A stretch of 64,000 nt of DNA, from positions 310,001 to 374,000 of the forward strand of contig CAVUWK010000002.1 in assembly GCA_963745175.1 (NCBI GenBank), read 5' to 3'. Below are positions 1-9,010 of the stretch, piece by piece; the first letter of the stretch is position 1, and each line of letters starts with the position of its first letter. Under the pieces are notes generated by a model that was not told where the DNA came from, ran no database searches, and was given only the letters and a program-made list of their open reading frames with translations. Both the position numbers and the translations under genes were made by a program. The stretch comes from Bog-473 sp963745175. Its GTDB lineage: Bacteria > Actinomycetota > Acidimicrobiia > Acidimicrobiales > RAAP-2.

Positions 1-2
1 GA

Positions 3-449
3 ACCGTCCTCATCACCTTGAGGACGGTGATCGCTTTCGTCACGGGGAGCGCGTTCATTTACTTTGCCCAGCCGACGGCCGGTACCGTCTTGATCTCTGT
101 TGCCCTTCTCGTCTCCGCCGTCGTCGGCCGGCCGTTCACACAACGCTTTGCCCACGACTTTTGCCCCATGGACCCGGCGATGATGAGGCGGCCCCTCGTT
201 CGTCGATTCTTCATCCGGATCTCCGTCCTCTGGGCGACAGTCCTGATGCTCAACGCGGGGATCGTGTTTTGGTTGCTCATCTCGTCCTCACTGCGTTCAT
301 TCGTTCTGGAGCGCTCGGCGGTGACCTATGGGCTCACCGCGATCGCCATCTTCTTTTCCATCACCGGGTTCATGACGATGATGCGTCGCGACGGCATCAC
401 TGTTCAATGGGCGAACAACCGGACGCCTCGGTTCGACTCCGAACTCTGA
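3..449 (+). CDS. VC0807-like integral membrane protein, 5' truncated by window edge
   Basis: The frame is open from base 3, and the first in-window start (TTG at 18) falls inside an already hydrophobic stretch, so the true start probably lies before the window. About 149 codons are visible, with four hydrophobic segments separated by basic loops. A loop around GRPFTQRFAHDFCP and a later RPLVRRFFIRIS resemble the VC0807/intracellular-septation-like membrane family, whose role is not established. It ends in a short polar tail. Family assignment is from remembered sequence style, not a search. The next gene is about 300 bases downstream on the same strand. Confidence 0.6.
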   Translation, partial: TVLITLRTVIAFVTGSAFIYFAQPTAGTVLISVALLVSAVVGRPFTQRFAHDFCPMDPAMMRRPLVRRFFIRISVLWATVLMLNAGIVFWLLISSSLRSFVLERSAVTYGLTAIAIFFSITGFMTMMRRDGITVQWANNRTPRFDSEL

Positions 450-462
450 GCCCCGAACACGG

Positions 463-480
463 CGGCAAAGCCGGGTTTTT
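463..480 (+). terminator. Weak Rho-independent terminator-like hairpin
   Basis: A short CGGC-AAA-GCCG hairpin is followed by GG and five T residues, 14 bases after the stop of the first gene. The stem is only 4 bp, so termination may be weak. The remaining intergenic sequence up to 747 shows no convincing gene; an AGGAG at about 736-740 serves as the ribosome binding site of the next gene. Confidence 0.4.
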
Positions 481-747
481 CTTCGAAGACCGGCGGGCCA
501 CGTCCCGCCCTCGGCGGTCGTGAACGCGCCTGATAGCACTCGCTGTCGCCAACTCCTCTGACCGAGGCATCGGCGGCTGGTCCCAGAACGAACGCACCCT
601 CAATATTCTCCACGGCGCATCCACGAGTCGACCCGCTCTGGACAGCTCGACGCTCGCCGACGGTTTCTTGGGTACTGTTCGCAAGGAGACCGTGTGTCGT
701 CAGGGGGACGCACTCGGCCGGCTGGATCCTGAAGCCAGGAGTGCTCG

Positions 748-2463
748 ATGTTCCTGCGGTTTCGCACAGTCTTATCGGTGTTTCGGGCTGCTTTCGAAAA
801 CCCCGTGCTGCGCAGAGTCGGTTTCGCCTACGCGCTGTTTGGTGCAGCTGAGTTTGGTGTCTGGATAACGCTGTTGGTCTTCGCCTACGGTCATGGCGGA
901 CCGACCGCGAGCATGTTGATGGTCCTGGTTCAACTCATCCCGTGCATCGTCCTTGGCCCGTTTTTGGGCGCTCTTGCCGATCGCCGGAGTCCGAGCCGTG
1001 TGTTGTGTGTCGGCTACGGACTGCAGACGCTTTCGATGGGAGCGGTGGCCGTCGCCATCAGTTTCGGTGCGCCGGTCTTGGTGTTTGTCCTGGCACCGCT
1101 TACGTCGCTGAGCCTCACGGTGACACGACCGCCACAAGCCGCCCTCCTGCCCGCCATCGTTCGGACGCCTGAAGAGCTGACCGCGGCCAACGTGATGACC
1201 GGCTGGACAGACGCAGCCGCCGCTCTGGTCGGCCCTGCTGTGGTCGGAATCCTCCTCGCGTGGCGAGGGCCAGGGCTCGCGGTGGCGGCCATGGCCGGCA
1301 TGACGGTCATCTCCACATTCCTGGTGGTGCGCGTACAGGGTCCCGCTGCTGCCATCTCTTCCGATGTCGTGCCGAGGGACGGCAAGAACGGTGGAGAGCG
1401 CGACGATTCTGGTGGCGATCTGATGACAGGGATCAGGCGAGGCTTCGCTTCGATCAGAACGGGCGCAGGCTCAAACTTGCTGATGACCGTGCGCAACCCG
1501 CAGATCAGGGTTCTCCTTGTGTTGCATACGTTCTATTTCGTGCTCATCGGCGCCCTCGACCTGCTCTGCGTCATTCTCGCCGTGGACTACCTGCACATGG
1601 GTCCGGGTGGCCCGGGATTCCTGAACGCCGCACTGGGCGGAGGAGCAGTGCTCGCCGGGTTCTTTACAGCCTTTCTGGTGGGTCGGCGCCATCTGGCGAA
1701 CACGCTCACCGTCACCCTCTCGATTGCGGTGGTGGCACTCGCGTTGATCGGTGCGATCCCCAGGGTGGCTCCCGCCATCCTTCTCATCGGAACCGTGGGT
1801 CTGGCCGGTGCTGTTTTCGACGTCACCGGTCGGACTCTCCTGCAACGGTCGGCTCCCTCCGACGCTCTCGCCGGGTCTTTCTCGATCCTCGAAGCCCTCA
1901 TGGACGCAGGTCTCGCCCTGGGCGCTGTTCTGGTCCGCGTCGCGATCGCAATCGGAGGTCTGAAGGCAGCACTTTTCGCCCCTGCCGTCGTAGCCCTCTT
2001 GCTCATTGCCGGGCTCTGGCGCCGGATCCAGAAGGTCGACGCCTCTGCGACCGTGCCGCAGGTCGAGATCCAATTGTTGCGCTCGATCTCCATCTTTGCC
2101 GCTCTTCCTGCTCCGTCACTTGAGGGAATAGCGCGGGACCTCGATGCGCTCACGGTGTCGCAAGGAACCGTCGTGATCAAAGAGGGCGACCGAGGCGACA
2201 GCTACTACGCCATTGCCGAAGGCGAGCTTGCGGTTTCGCGGAATGGCCAGTTTCTACAAATGCTGTCGCGCGGCGATGGGTTCGGTGAAATAGCACTGAT
2301 CCGTCTTGTTCCTCGACAGGCAACGGTGACTGCTGCCACTGACGCCTCGCTCTATACGCTCGACCGAGAGCCCTTCGTTCAGGCGGTAACCGGCCATTCG
2401 ACCGCGATATCGGCAGTGGGGAGGGTCATTTCTGGGCATCTCGGAGACCACGTTGCGGAATGA
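748..2463 (+). CDS. MFS permease fused to a C-terminal cyclic-nucleotide-binding domain
   Basis: 571 aa. Residues about 1-430 form a major facilitator of the MFS_3 exporter type, with roughly 10-12 hydrophobic segments and the typical inter-helix loop GALADRRSPSRV near residue 75. Residues about 450-560 form a CAP-type cyclic-nucleotide-binding domain, with the phosphate-binding cassette FGEIALIRLVPRQATV (conserved Glu and Arg present). The ATG has AGGAG about 8 nt upstream. The fusion suggests a permease gated or tuned by cAMP or cGMP. Substrate is unknown. The gene stands alone; neighbours give no hint. Confidence 0.85.
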   Translation: MFLRFRTVLSVFRAAFENPVLRRVGFAYALFGAAEFGVWITLLVFAYGHGGPTASMLMVLVQLIPCIVLGPFLGALADRRSPSRVLCVGYGLQTLSMGAVAVAISFGAPVLVFVLAPLTSLSLTVTRPPQAALLPAIVRTPEELTAANVMTGWTDAAAALVGPAVVGILLAWRGPGLAVAAMAGMTVISTFLVVRVQGPAAAISSDVVPRDGKNGGERDDSGGDLMTGIRRGFASIRTGAGSNLLMTVRNPQIRVLLVLHTFYFVLIGALDLLCVILAVDYLHMGPGGPGFLNAALGGGAVLAGFFTAFLVGRRHLANTLTVTLSIAVVALALIGAIPRVAPAILLIGTVGLAGAVFDVTGRTLLQRSAPSDALAGSFSILEALMDAGLALGAVLVRVAIAIGGLKAALFAPAVVALLLIAGLWRRIQKVDASATVPQVEIQLLRSISIFAALPAPSLEGIARDLDALTVSQGTVVIKEGDRGDSYYAIAEGELAVSRNGQFLQMLSRGDGFGEIALIRLVPRQATVTAATDASLYTLDREPFVQAVTGHSTAISAVGRVISGHLGDHVAE

Positions 2464-2990
2464 TTGGATGTCGCTCACACCGGCGTCTCGCGATGCGCCC
2501 AGGGCCGGCTTCCGCGGCTATCCCCGTTGTCGAACGGAGACAACCACGAAGTCGGTGTTTCCAGAAATCGTGTCAGGCATCAGGCCGCAACCGATGCAAC
2601 CGTTCTCTTACGTGCTCGCTCGCATCGGTGGGGCAAGGCAACAGAAGGAGAAGTCGAATACGCGCATTGGACTCAGCGAACACCGCATTTCGTTTTGTCC
2701 CCCTACCCTCAGCGATGTCTCCTGGGACAACGCACGGATGACGCGTGACGTCAGCGAGGTCCGATCTCTCAGGGACGAGCCGGAAGTTCACTCAACGTGT
2801 GGCAGTGCACCTACTCGGATGCCTTGTTCGACTCAGTCGAGCCTGCCTTATCGGGCGCGTGTGCTTGGAGCGACGGAGGGGGCTTTTTCGAGAATTTCGA
2901 GTTGGCTCCCGCTGACACCATCTCTGTCTGCGGGTGAGGCCTTTTAGGGCGTCGATCGATGTGGCTCGTACAGAGCTAAAGGCGGAGCCG
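2464..2990. other. Intergenic stretch, no gene recognised
   Basis: 527 bases between the MFS-cNMP gene and the unknown minus-strand gene. Open frames here lack a ribosome binding site, actinobacterial codon bias or any recognisable domain. No repeat ends, tRNA fold or terminator was seen. Confidence 0.5.
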
Positions 2991-3662
2991 CTAGGCACCG
3001 ACAGCAGGGTCCCCGCCCTGTACCGGACACCGGCCAGGCTCAGTCAGGGTTTCCAAGTGTGGGAACGGTCCGAACAGATCCTCCTCGGCCATCGCGAAGG
3101 CCACGCTGCTGACCAGCGACGCCAGCAGAACCGGCTTGGCCCGTCTGGCTCCAACGATCTTGCCAAAACGCCAGGAGCGTGCCTGGGTCTGCACCGTGCT
3201 CATGAGAAACTCTGACGCCGAAAAGACTCCCATAAGACTGTCGTGGCTCCACGCTTCCGATCGCTCGTGGATTCGGATCGCGTTGTCCCTCTCGTCGGCT
3301 GGCGAGCCCGAATATGACGGACGTGCCAACTCAGTTCCGAGCAGCCCCCGCCCGATCGCATAACCCGAGAACCCTGCGGTCCCGACCTCGGTGAGCGCGT
3401 CTCGTTCGTCGTTCCGCTTGACTCGCATGCCCTCGACCACGCCGAGCGCACTTCCGAAGACGCAATTGCGGAGCGCCTTGTCTGTTGCGGTCGTGTCCTT
3501 GCTCCAATTGCGCGTTGTCTTCTCTATGGCGCGGCGTCGTTCTTCCGTGTAGCCCGATACGCCCAGCGCGATCCGGTCTAAGAGCTCCTCGCCGGCACGC
3601 ATTCGGTCCGCCTTGCCGCCATGGGCGCGTTCCGACTCCATCAAGCTGATGTCCTCTTGCAT
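2991..3662 (-). CDS. Hypothetical protein
   Basis: About 223 aa from ATG at 3662, chosen because GGGGGA lies just upstream; an in-frame start at 3812 would add 50 low-complexity residues with no clear binding site. The N-terminal half is charged and helical (MESERAHGGKADRMRAGEEL, then RRRAIEKTTRNWSKDTTATD). The middle is Gly/Ala-rich, with one hydrophobic stretch (KPVLLASLVSSVAFAMA) near residue 180. I recognise no domain. It is followed on the same strand by nothing close; the PilZ gene lies upstream on the same strand, 262 bases away. Confidence 0.55.
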   Translation of the reverse strand: MQEDISLMESERAHGGKADRMRAGEELLDRIALGVSGYTEERRRAIEKTTRNWSKDTTATDKALRNCVFGSALGVVEGMRVKRNDERDALTEVGTAGFSGYAIGRGLLGTELARPSYSGSPADERDNAIRIHERSEAWSHDSLMGVFSASEFLMSTVQTQARSWRFGKIVGARRAKPVLLASLVSSVAFAMAEEDLFGPFPHLETLTEPGRCPVQGGDPAVGA

Positions 3663-3924
3663 GCAATTCCCCCAGGCAGGCGCGTAGGCGTTGGCCGAGA
3701 GCCCCTGACGGAAATCTTGGACCGCTGGCCACGAAATGTCTCTAGGTCTTTTGGTCCACTGTTTCGACGTCGGTACAGTGCAGCACAAGGACCGGAACCC
3801 GAAGCGCCCCACCCTACGGGCGGCTTGGGCAACCTTGGGTCACCATGCCGAGGACTGGTCTTGCCGGGCTCGAGTGACGTGGCTCGGACCTTGGATCTCC
3901 ATTCGTCGCCCCGGCGGCGCCGGG

Positions 3925-4275
3925 TCAATCGGCGCGCCGGTACGGATGTGCCTCCCCACTGATCAGAGGGAGCTTGCCGATCGTTTTCCGGAGAGCGGCG
4001 ATCTCGGCGTCAGAGTCGAACTTGATTCCAACTTGGACCGCATCCTCGAGAGTCAGTCCTGTGTGGGTGACTTCACCGTCGAGTTGAACGGGAACGAATA
4101 TGGAGATCCGGCGACCCATCAGCTTGGACGGCTTCGGATGCTCCAGTGTCAGCCCCGCGCCGAGCATCGAGATGTCGACGACCCAACATTTACGCGACTC
4201 GGCCGAGTCCCCTGCGATGTTGCAGATCCCGGGCCAGCCGGCAGCCTGACGCGGGACTTCACGGCGATATGACAT
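3925..4275 (-). CDS. PilZ domain protein
   Basis: 116 aa. The central motif VVDISMLGAGLTLEHP is the PilZ D-x-S-x-x-G-[AG] signature, followed by a beta-rich body (GRRISIFVPVQLDGEV, then VQVGIKFDSD). The N-terminus carries the basic RR pair (MSYRREVPR) usual for the c-di-GMP-binding RxxxR region, although the second Arg fits only loosely. Likely role: c-di-GMP or surface-stress responsive adaptor, cytoplasmic. AAGGGGAT precedes the ATG. Two 11-bp direct repeats lie immediately upstream. Confidence 0.75.
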   Translation of the reverse strand: MSYRREVPRQAAGWPGICNIAGDSAESRKCWVVDISMLGAGLTLEHPKPSKLMGRRISIFVPVQLDGEVTHTGLTLEDAVQVGIKFDSDAEIAALRKTIGKLPLISGEAHPYRRAD

Positions 4276-4284
4276 GACTTATCC

Positions 4285-4319
4285 CCTTCACTGGGAGAGT
4301 GACCATCGCCTTCACTGGG
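4285..4319 (-). repeat. Pair of 11-bp direct repeats in the PilZ gene leader
   Basis: CCTTCACTGGG occurs at 4285-4295 and again at 4309-4319 (plus strand), a 24-base period, just upstream of the minus-strand PilZ start. On the coding strand this is a repeated CCCAGTGAAGG, the proximal copy overlapping the ribosome binding site. It could be an operator or translational control site. The rest of 4276-4588 shows no gene; an AGGAGG at 4579-4584 belongs to the next plus-strand gene. Confidence 0.45.
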
Positions 4320-4588
4320 TTTCGCCCTGCGGGTCACAAGTTGACGGGGCTCACCCCTTGCCAAACTTCGACCAAAGCCCCAGTGATCTTGATGCCTCGC
4401 CCTCGGATTTCGAGTTGTAGTTGTCGAAATTGTGCGAAAGGAATGGCTATTGCGGCCGTGGGCGACGCGTCGTGGACTCGTCTCGGGCAGTCTGCGGTCG
4501 ACCGGCCGTCCGCTAAATCCGACTCAGTTGTCACATTCCAGTCGTGGCCGGTGTCTCATGGTGAAAGCAAGTCACCACAGGAGGCATC

Positions 4589-5167
4589 ATGGCCCGCAGT
4601 ACACGGATTCCCAAGGCAGAACTGACTGGACTTTACGGCGCGCTGGTCAAGCGGATGTCCCGAAAGATGTTTGGAGAGGTGCCCGAGCCGGTCGGGGTGA
4701 CCTGGCACAACCGGAAGGTACTGAACTTCAGCTTCGGCGTCGGTCGCAAGGCCCAGAAGTGGAACCAGTGTGACGAGAACCTGAAGTCGTTCGCCCACAT
4801 GGCAACGGCCAATCTGGTCGGCTGCAGCTTCTGCTTGGACCTCGGATACTTCTTCGCCCACAACGAGGGACTCGACATCAACAAGGCCCGTGAGGTGCCC
4901 CGCTGGCGTGTGTCGGATGTCTTCACGCCGCTCGAGCGAGATGTCATGGAGTACGCCGAAGCGATGACGCAGACGCCGCCCACGGTGACCGACAAATTGT
5001 CGGCTCGGCTGCTCAAGGCACTCGGAGCGGCCGCCCTCGTGGAACTCACCGCGTTCATTGCGCTGGCCAACTTCATGGCCCGTTCCAACGTCGCCATGGG
5101 CATTGAGTCCCAGGAGTTCTCCGCCGCCTGTGACCTCAAGCCGCTCGCCCTAGCCTCGTCGGCGTGA
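4589..5167 (+). CDS. Carboxymuconolactone decarboxylase (CMD/AhpD-like) family protein
   Basis: 192 aa, start fixed by a perfect AGGAGG 5 nt upstream. An AhpD-like all-helical fold is indicated by the redox pair CSFC (about residues 75-78) in the context ANLVGCSFCLDLGYF, then FTPLERDVMEYAEAMT. The family holds peroxidase partners and decarboxylases; the CxxC form suggests thiol redox chemistry. It overlaps the sigma factor gene by 4 bases (GTGA). CMD genes are the classic partner of ECF41 sigma factors, so it is probably the regulated target or redox partner of that sigma factor. Confidence 0.85.
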   Translation: MARSTRIPKAELTGLYGALVKRMSRKMFGEVPEPVGVTWHNRKVLNFSFGVGRKAQKWNQCDENLKSFAHMATANLVGCSFCLDLGYFFAHNEGLDINKAREVPRWRVSDVFTPLERDVMEYAEAMTQTPPTVTDKLSARLLKALGAAALVELTAFIALANFMARSNVAMGIESQEFSAACDLKPLALASSA

Positions 5168-6028
5168 TGGAGGACCCGTTCCTGACACACCGGGGGCTGC
5201 TCTTCACCGTCGCCTACGAGATGCTCGGCTCCGCGACCGACGCCGAAGACGTCGTTCAGGAGACCTGGCTGCGCTGGGCCGGCGTGGATCAGACCGAGGT
5301 GCGTGACTCCCGGGCCTATATGGTTCGGATCGTCACGCGTCAGGCACTGAACCGGCTCCGATCGGTGTCCCGCCGCCGGGAGGACTACGTCGGGGAATGG
5401 CTGCCCGAGCCGTTGTTGACGGGTCCGGACGTGGCCGACGATGCCGTGCTCGCCGAAAACGTCTCCATTGCTCTCCTTACGGTGCTCGAGACCCTTGGGA
5501 CCGGTCGAGCGGGCCGTGTTCGTACTGCACGAGGTGTTCGAGACGCCATACGACGAGATCGCGGAGGTCGTGGGAAAGACGCCGGTTGCTGTCCGGCAGA
5601 TCGCGCACCGTGCCCGCGAGCACGTGGCGGAGCGACGGCCGCGGATGCTGGTGGACCGGGCCCAACAAGAGGCAGTTCTCGAGAGTTTCATGGCCGCCAT
5701 TACCTCCGGGGATCTGCATGGCCTCGTCGAGATGCTTGCCCCGGATGTGGTGTTGATCGCCGATGGCGGCGGTCTCGTTCGGGCTGCACGGAAGCCACTC
5801 GTCGGGGCCGAGACGGTGGTGGCCTTCTTGGCTCGCGTTGCGGATCTCTCAGATCTGGTCGCGACCACCGCCCGGTTCAACGGCATGCCCGGTGCTCGCT
5901 TCGAAGTGGGTGGCGACGTGACTGCAGTGAGTCTCGTCATCGTTCATGGCCGGATCAGTCGGATCTATGCCATGCGCAACCCGAACAAGCTGGGGCATCT
6001 GGACGAGGTCGCAGAGCTGCGGCGGTGA
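5164..6028 (+). CDS. ECF41-type RNA polymerase sigma factor (SigJ-like), frameshifted
   Basis: Sigma region 2 is clear in the first frame (AYEMLGSATDAEDVVQETWL), followed by the ECF41 hallmark WLPEPL. After base 5499 the reading moves by one base: an extra A at 5500 separates LETLG from PVERAVFVLHEVF. Region 4 and the SnoaL-like C-terminal extension follow in the second frame, with the ECF41 motifs DGGG and RNPNKL. Restoring the frame gives about 288 aa, normal for the family. ECF41 factors are controlled by this C-terminal extension instead of an anti-sigma factor. As read, the product would be truncated after region 2; sequence error is the likelier cause. Confidence 0.8.
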
Positions 6029-6076
6029 AGGTCCGGCGGTTGCTCACTCACTGACCCGGTCGCGTTCGGAGGCGTC

Positions 6077-6350
6077 GTTGAAGATTCCTTTGACGTTGTC
6101 GTCCCGTCCCTGCCCGGATTCGGGTTCGAACCGATCGGCAACCATGGCCGGCCCGAAGCTGACACTGCCGGTCGCGGTGACGGTGTTCCCACGAGACATT
6201 CCACGCTTGCCGCGAAGCTGGATCGAAGACACCTACAGCAACTTGATTCACTACGGCGAGGCCAACAAGGGCGGACACTTCGCAGCCCTCGAGCAACCCG
6301 AGATCCTGATCAGCGAAATTCGCACCGGCCTGAGGAGTCTCCGCCACTAA
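6077..6350 (+). pseudogene. Epoxide hydrolase remnant with large internal deletion
   Basis: At 6077-6130 one frame reads VEDSFDVVVPSLPGFGF, the conserved beta-strand of epoxide hydrolases with an EHN domain. From 6144 a second frame reads PKLTLPVAVTVFPRDIP, then NLIHYGEANKGGHFAALEQP to a stop at 6350, which is the C-terminal end with the catalytic-His GGHFAA motif. The roughly 200 residues normally between these blocks, including the nucleophile elbow, are missing, and there is no start. It is a relic, not an indel artefact. Epoxide hydrolases are frequent neighbours of SigJ/ECF41 genes. Confidence 0.7.
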
Positions 6351-6491
6351 GCCCTAGACGGGAATCGGAGGTTGAGGCTCACCGGTGCCGGTGGGTTATT
6401 CACACGCCCGGAAGTGCCGTTGAACCACCGTCCGTAACGCCCTCCGAACCGGCGATCGGGGGCAGGTCGTCTATTCGTCAGCCGGGATCGG

Positions 6492-7151
6492 TCATCGGCG
6501 TGTGAAAGTCAGATGGGTGACGCCGCTCGGTGACGAGACTGCCTCGCTGTTGAAGCGCTCCTCGACGTCTTCGAGGCCGTCCCACAGTCGAACACCGCGG
6601 CCGAGAAGGATCGGCACCAGCACGACGTGGAGGGAGTCGATGAGGTCGGCGGCGAGGAAGTCGCGGACGACCGTCGGGCCACCGCCGATCCGTACGTCGA
6701 GTTCGCCAGCGGCCTTCCGGGCGCGGTCGAGAGCCTCCTGCGGCGAGGCGTCGAGGAAATGGAACACGGTACCGCCCTCCATCTCGACGGACGGGCGCGG
6801 ATGGTGCGTGAGCACGAACACCGGCGTGTGGAACGGCGGGGTTGGCCCCCACCAGCCACGCCACTCGTCCTCGGTGCCCAGATCGGTCCACGGGCCGGTC
6901 TGCGGGCCGAACTTGCCCCGGCCCATGATCTCGGCACCGAACCCGACATTCAGGCGTTCTGCGAACGCGTTGTCGACACCGGTTGTACCACCTGATTGAT
7001 TCATGATGACCGAGCGCCCGAACTGGGTGGGGAACACCCACTCGTGCAGACGATGGCCGGCGTGGCCGAACGGGGCGTCGAACGTCAAGCCCTCGCCTGT
7101 CCCGAAACCGTCCAGGGAGATCGAGAAGTTGTGGACACGGACCTGGGACAT
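6492..7151 (-). CDS. RibD C-terminal / dihydrofolate reductase-like family protein
   Basis: 219 aa with GGAGG upstream of the ATG. The fold is shown by an N-terminal strand with SLDGFGTG, a central GAEIMGRGKFGP, FVLTHHPRPSVEMEGGT, then IGGGPTVVRDFLAADLIDSL, the NADPH-binding loop of the RibD_C/DHFR superfamily, ending HVVLVPILLGRGVRLWDGL. These stand-alone proteins are usually NAD(P)H-dependent reductases of unknown substrate in actinobacteria. It lies opposite the ECF41 locus; such reductases often occur near ECF41 factors, so it may belong to the same regulon. Confidence 0.8.
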   Translation of the reverse strand: MSQVRVHNFSISLDGFGTGEGLTFDAPFGHAGHRLHEWVFPTQFGRSVIMNQSGGTTGVDNAFAERLNVGFGAEIMGRGKFGPQTGPWTDLGTEDEWRGWWGPTPPFHTPVFVLTHHPRPSVEMEGGTVFHFLDASPQEALDRARKAAGELDVRIGGGPTVVRDFLAADLIDSLHVVLVPILLGRGVRLWDGLEDVEERFNSEAVSSPSGVTHLTFTRR

Positions 7152-7295
7152 GGCGGCCTCCGAAGCGCTCGTCGTTTTGCGATATCAACTCGTTGACGCT
7201 AATGCCGAGCGGAGCCCCGCCGCCTGCCCCTGAGTGCCATACATAGACACCCATTCCCACCGGTAGGGGGCAGGTTGGTTCTAGAGGCTAGAGGG

Positions 7296-7440
7296 CTACA
7301 GCTTCCAATCGTTTGCATCCATTAGCTCGGTGACCGCCAGGTTTGCCTCCTCCGCCGTGTCGGCCTCACAGGACCAGTCCTATTGGGTCGGAGCATGCAC
7401 CCGAAGCGGATAACGCCGTCCGAATCCGGATGGCCCGAGG
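7296..7440 (-). pseudogene. Possible remnant of a small protein gene
   Basis: In the 395-base gap before yifB the minus strand reads DWSCEADTAEEANLAVTELM then DANDWKL and a stop at 7296. In an adjacent frame just upstream it reads HPDSDGVIRFGCMLRPN. The two pieces look like one small acidic protein split by an indel, but no start codon or family was recognised. The rest of 7152-7546 shows nothing. Confidence 0.25.
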
Positions 7441-7546
7441 CTCTGTCAGCTCGCGAGGGTGCCACCGTGGTGCCTGATTGAGGCTCTGAGCAACGCAGAC
7501 ACCCCGTAGTCAGTCATTCCATCTCGAAACGCGACCGTTCCTTGGC

Positions 7547-9010
7547 GTGCTCGCATCGGTCGCTTCCGCCACGCTGAGCGGTGCCGTCGGGCGCCCCGTC
7601 TCGGTTGAGGTTCACGTCTCCAATGGTCTGCCCGGATTCACAATTGTCGGACTGCCCGACGCCGCGGTACGAGAAGCCCGCGACCGGGTGCGTGCGGCCG
7701 TCCTGTCGAGCGGCCTCCCGTGGCCGCTGCGCAGGGTCACGGTCAACCTCGCGCCCTCGGGCATCCGCAAGGGCGGCGCCGGGCTCGACCTCCCGATCGC
7801 GGTCGGGCTCCTCGTGGCCGCCGGTGAGTTGAGGCCCGACTGCACCGAGGGCGTGGCCTTTTGTGGCGAGCTGGGGCTCAACGGTTCGTTGCGACACGTC
7901 ACCGGCATGATCGCCCTGGCCGATGCCGCCGGCCCGCTCGGTCTGGTGGTGCCCCTGTGCGACGTCCGGGAGGCGGCCCTCGTGCGCGGCCAGGAGGTGC
8001 GGGGCGCGGCCACGTTGGCGGATCTGGTGGCCGTCCTGCGCGGCGAGGCTCGCTGGCCCAGCGCTCCGCCGCCCACCGCAACGAGCAGCCTCCCCCTCCC
8101 ACCCGATCTGTCCGACGTGCGGGGCCAGGCCCTCGGCCGCCGCGCCATCGAGGTCGCCGCGGCGGGACGCCACCACCTCCTCATGATCGGGCCGCCCGGG
8201 TCGGGCAAGACCATGCTCGCCGAGCGCCTCGTTGGGTTGTTACCGCCGCTGACGCCGGCTGAAGCCCTCACGGTGACGCGCATCCACTCGGCGGCCGGCT
8301 GCGCCCTCCCCGACGGCGTCTTGGTGGAGCGTCCGCCCTTCCGCGCCCCGCATCATCAGGCCTCCATCGTCTCCCTGGTGGGCGGGGGCAGCTGGTCGCT
8401 CAGGCCTGGCGAGGTGAGCCTGGCCACGCAGGGCATCCTGTTCCTCGACGAGCTCGGCGAATTCCCCGTGGCCGCCCTCGAGGCGTTGCGCCAGCCGCTC
8501 GAGGAGGGCGTGATCCGCGTGAGCCGGGCCGGCGGGACGGTCACCTTCCCGGCGGCCTTCCTGCTCGTTGCCGCCATGAACCCCTGCCCCTGCGGCGAGG
8601 GTGTTTACCCCGGCGCCTGCAGCTGCAGCGACGTTGCCCGCGCCCGCTACCGGCGGCGTATCTCGGCCCCGCTGCTCGATCGCTTCGACCTCGTGGTGCC
8701 CCTCAGTCGCCCGGATCCGGACGAGCTCCTGGCGGATGTGCCGGGGGAGCCTTCCGCCGCGGCCGCCCGCCGCGTCGCCGCCGCCCGTGCCGCGGACGCC
8801 GGACGCGCCAGTGCACCCGAACTCGCTCCGGATGCGACCGCCCTCTTCGCATCGAAGCTCCGCGCGGGCGAGCTGAGCGCCCGTGGCCTCCACAAGGTGA
8901 CGCGGGTGGCCCGCACCGTGGCCACGCTCGCCCGCGCCGACGTGGTGTCGTTTGCCCACGCGTCAGAAGCGTTGTCGTTGCGGGCGGGACGAACGGTCGT
9001 CGTGCCATGA
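7547..9010 (+). CDS. comM: YifB/ComM family Mg-chelatase-like AAA+ ATPase
   Basis: 487 aa from GTG, giving the usual MLASVASATLSG N-terminus. Residues 1-125 form the ChlI-like N-domain (GLPGFTIVGLPDAAVREA), and about 190-390 the AAA+ core with Walker A GPPGSGKT near 215, Walker B ILFLDELGEF near 300 and the AAMNPCPCG sensor region. The C-terminal lid follows. ComM is a hexameric helicase for branch migration during natural transformation. The stop overlaps the dprA start (ATGA), supporting a DNA-uptake/recombination role. No obvious ribosome binding site. Confidence 0.9.
   Translation: MLASVASATLSGAVGRPVSVEVHVSNGLPGFTIVGLPDAAVREARDRVRAAVLSSGLPWPLRRVTVNLAPSGIRKGGAGLDLPIAVGLLVAAGELRPDCTEGVAFCGELGLNGSLRHVTGMIALADAAGPLGLVVPLCDVREAALVRGQEVRGAATLADLVAVLRGEARWPSAPPPTATSSLPLPPDLSDVRGQALGRRAIEVAAAGRHHLLMIGPPGSGKTMLAERLVGLLPPLTPAEALTVTRIHSAAGCALPDGVLVERPPFRAPHHQASIVSLVGGGSWSLRPGEVSLATQGILFLDELGEFPVAALEALRQPLEEGVIRVSRAGGTVTFPAAFLLVAAMNPCPCGEGVYPGACSCSDVARARYRRRISAPLLDRFDLVVPLSRPDPDELLADVPGEPSAAAARRVAAARAADAGRASAPELAPDATALFASKLRAGELSARGLHKVTRVARTVATLARADVVSFAHASEALSLRAGRTVVVP

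Noticed and set aside
5500..5500. Programmed frameshift in the sigma factor gene
   Set aside because: No slippery heptamer or stop context is visible, and similar single-base breaks occur in many unrelated genes of the window.
4633..5940. A 435-codon minus-strand open frame
   Set aside because: Antisense to the CMD and ECF41 genes; Arg/Ser/Thr-rich with no domain.
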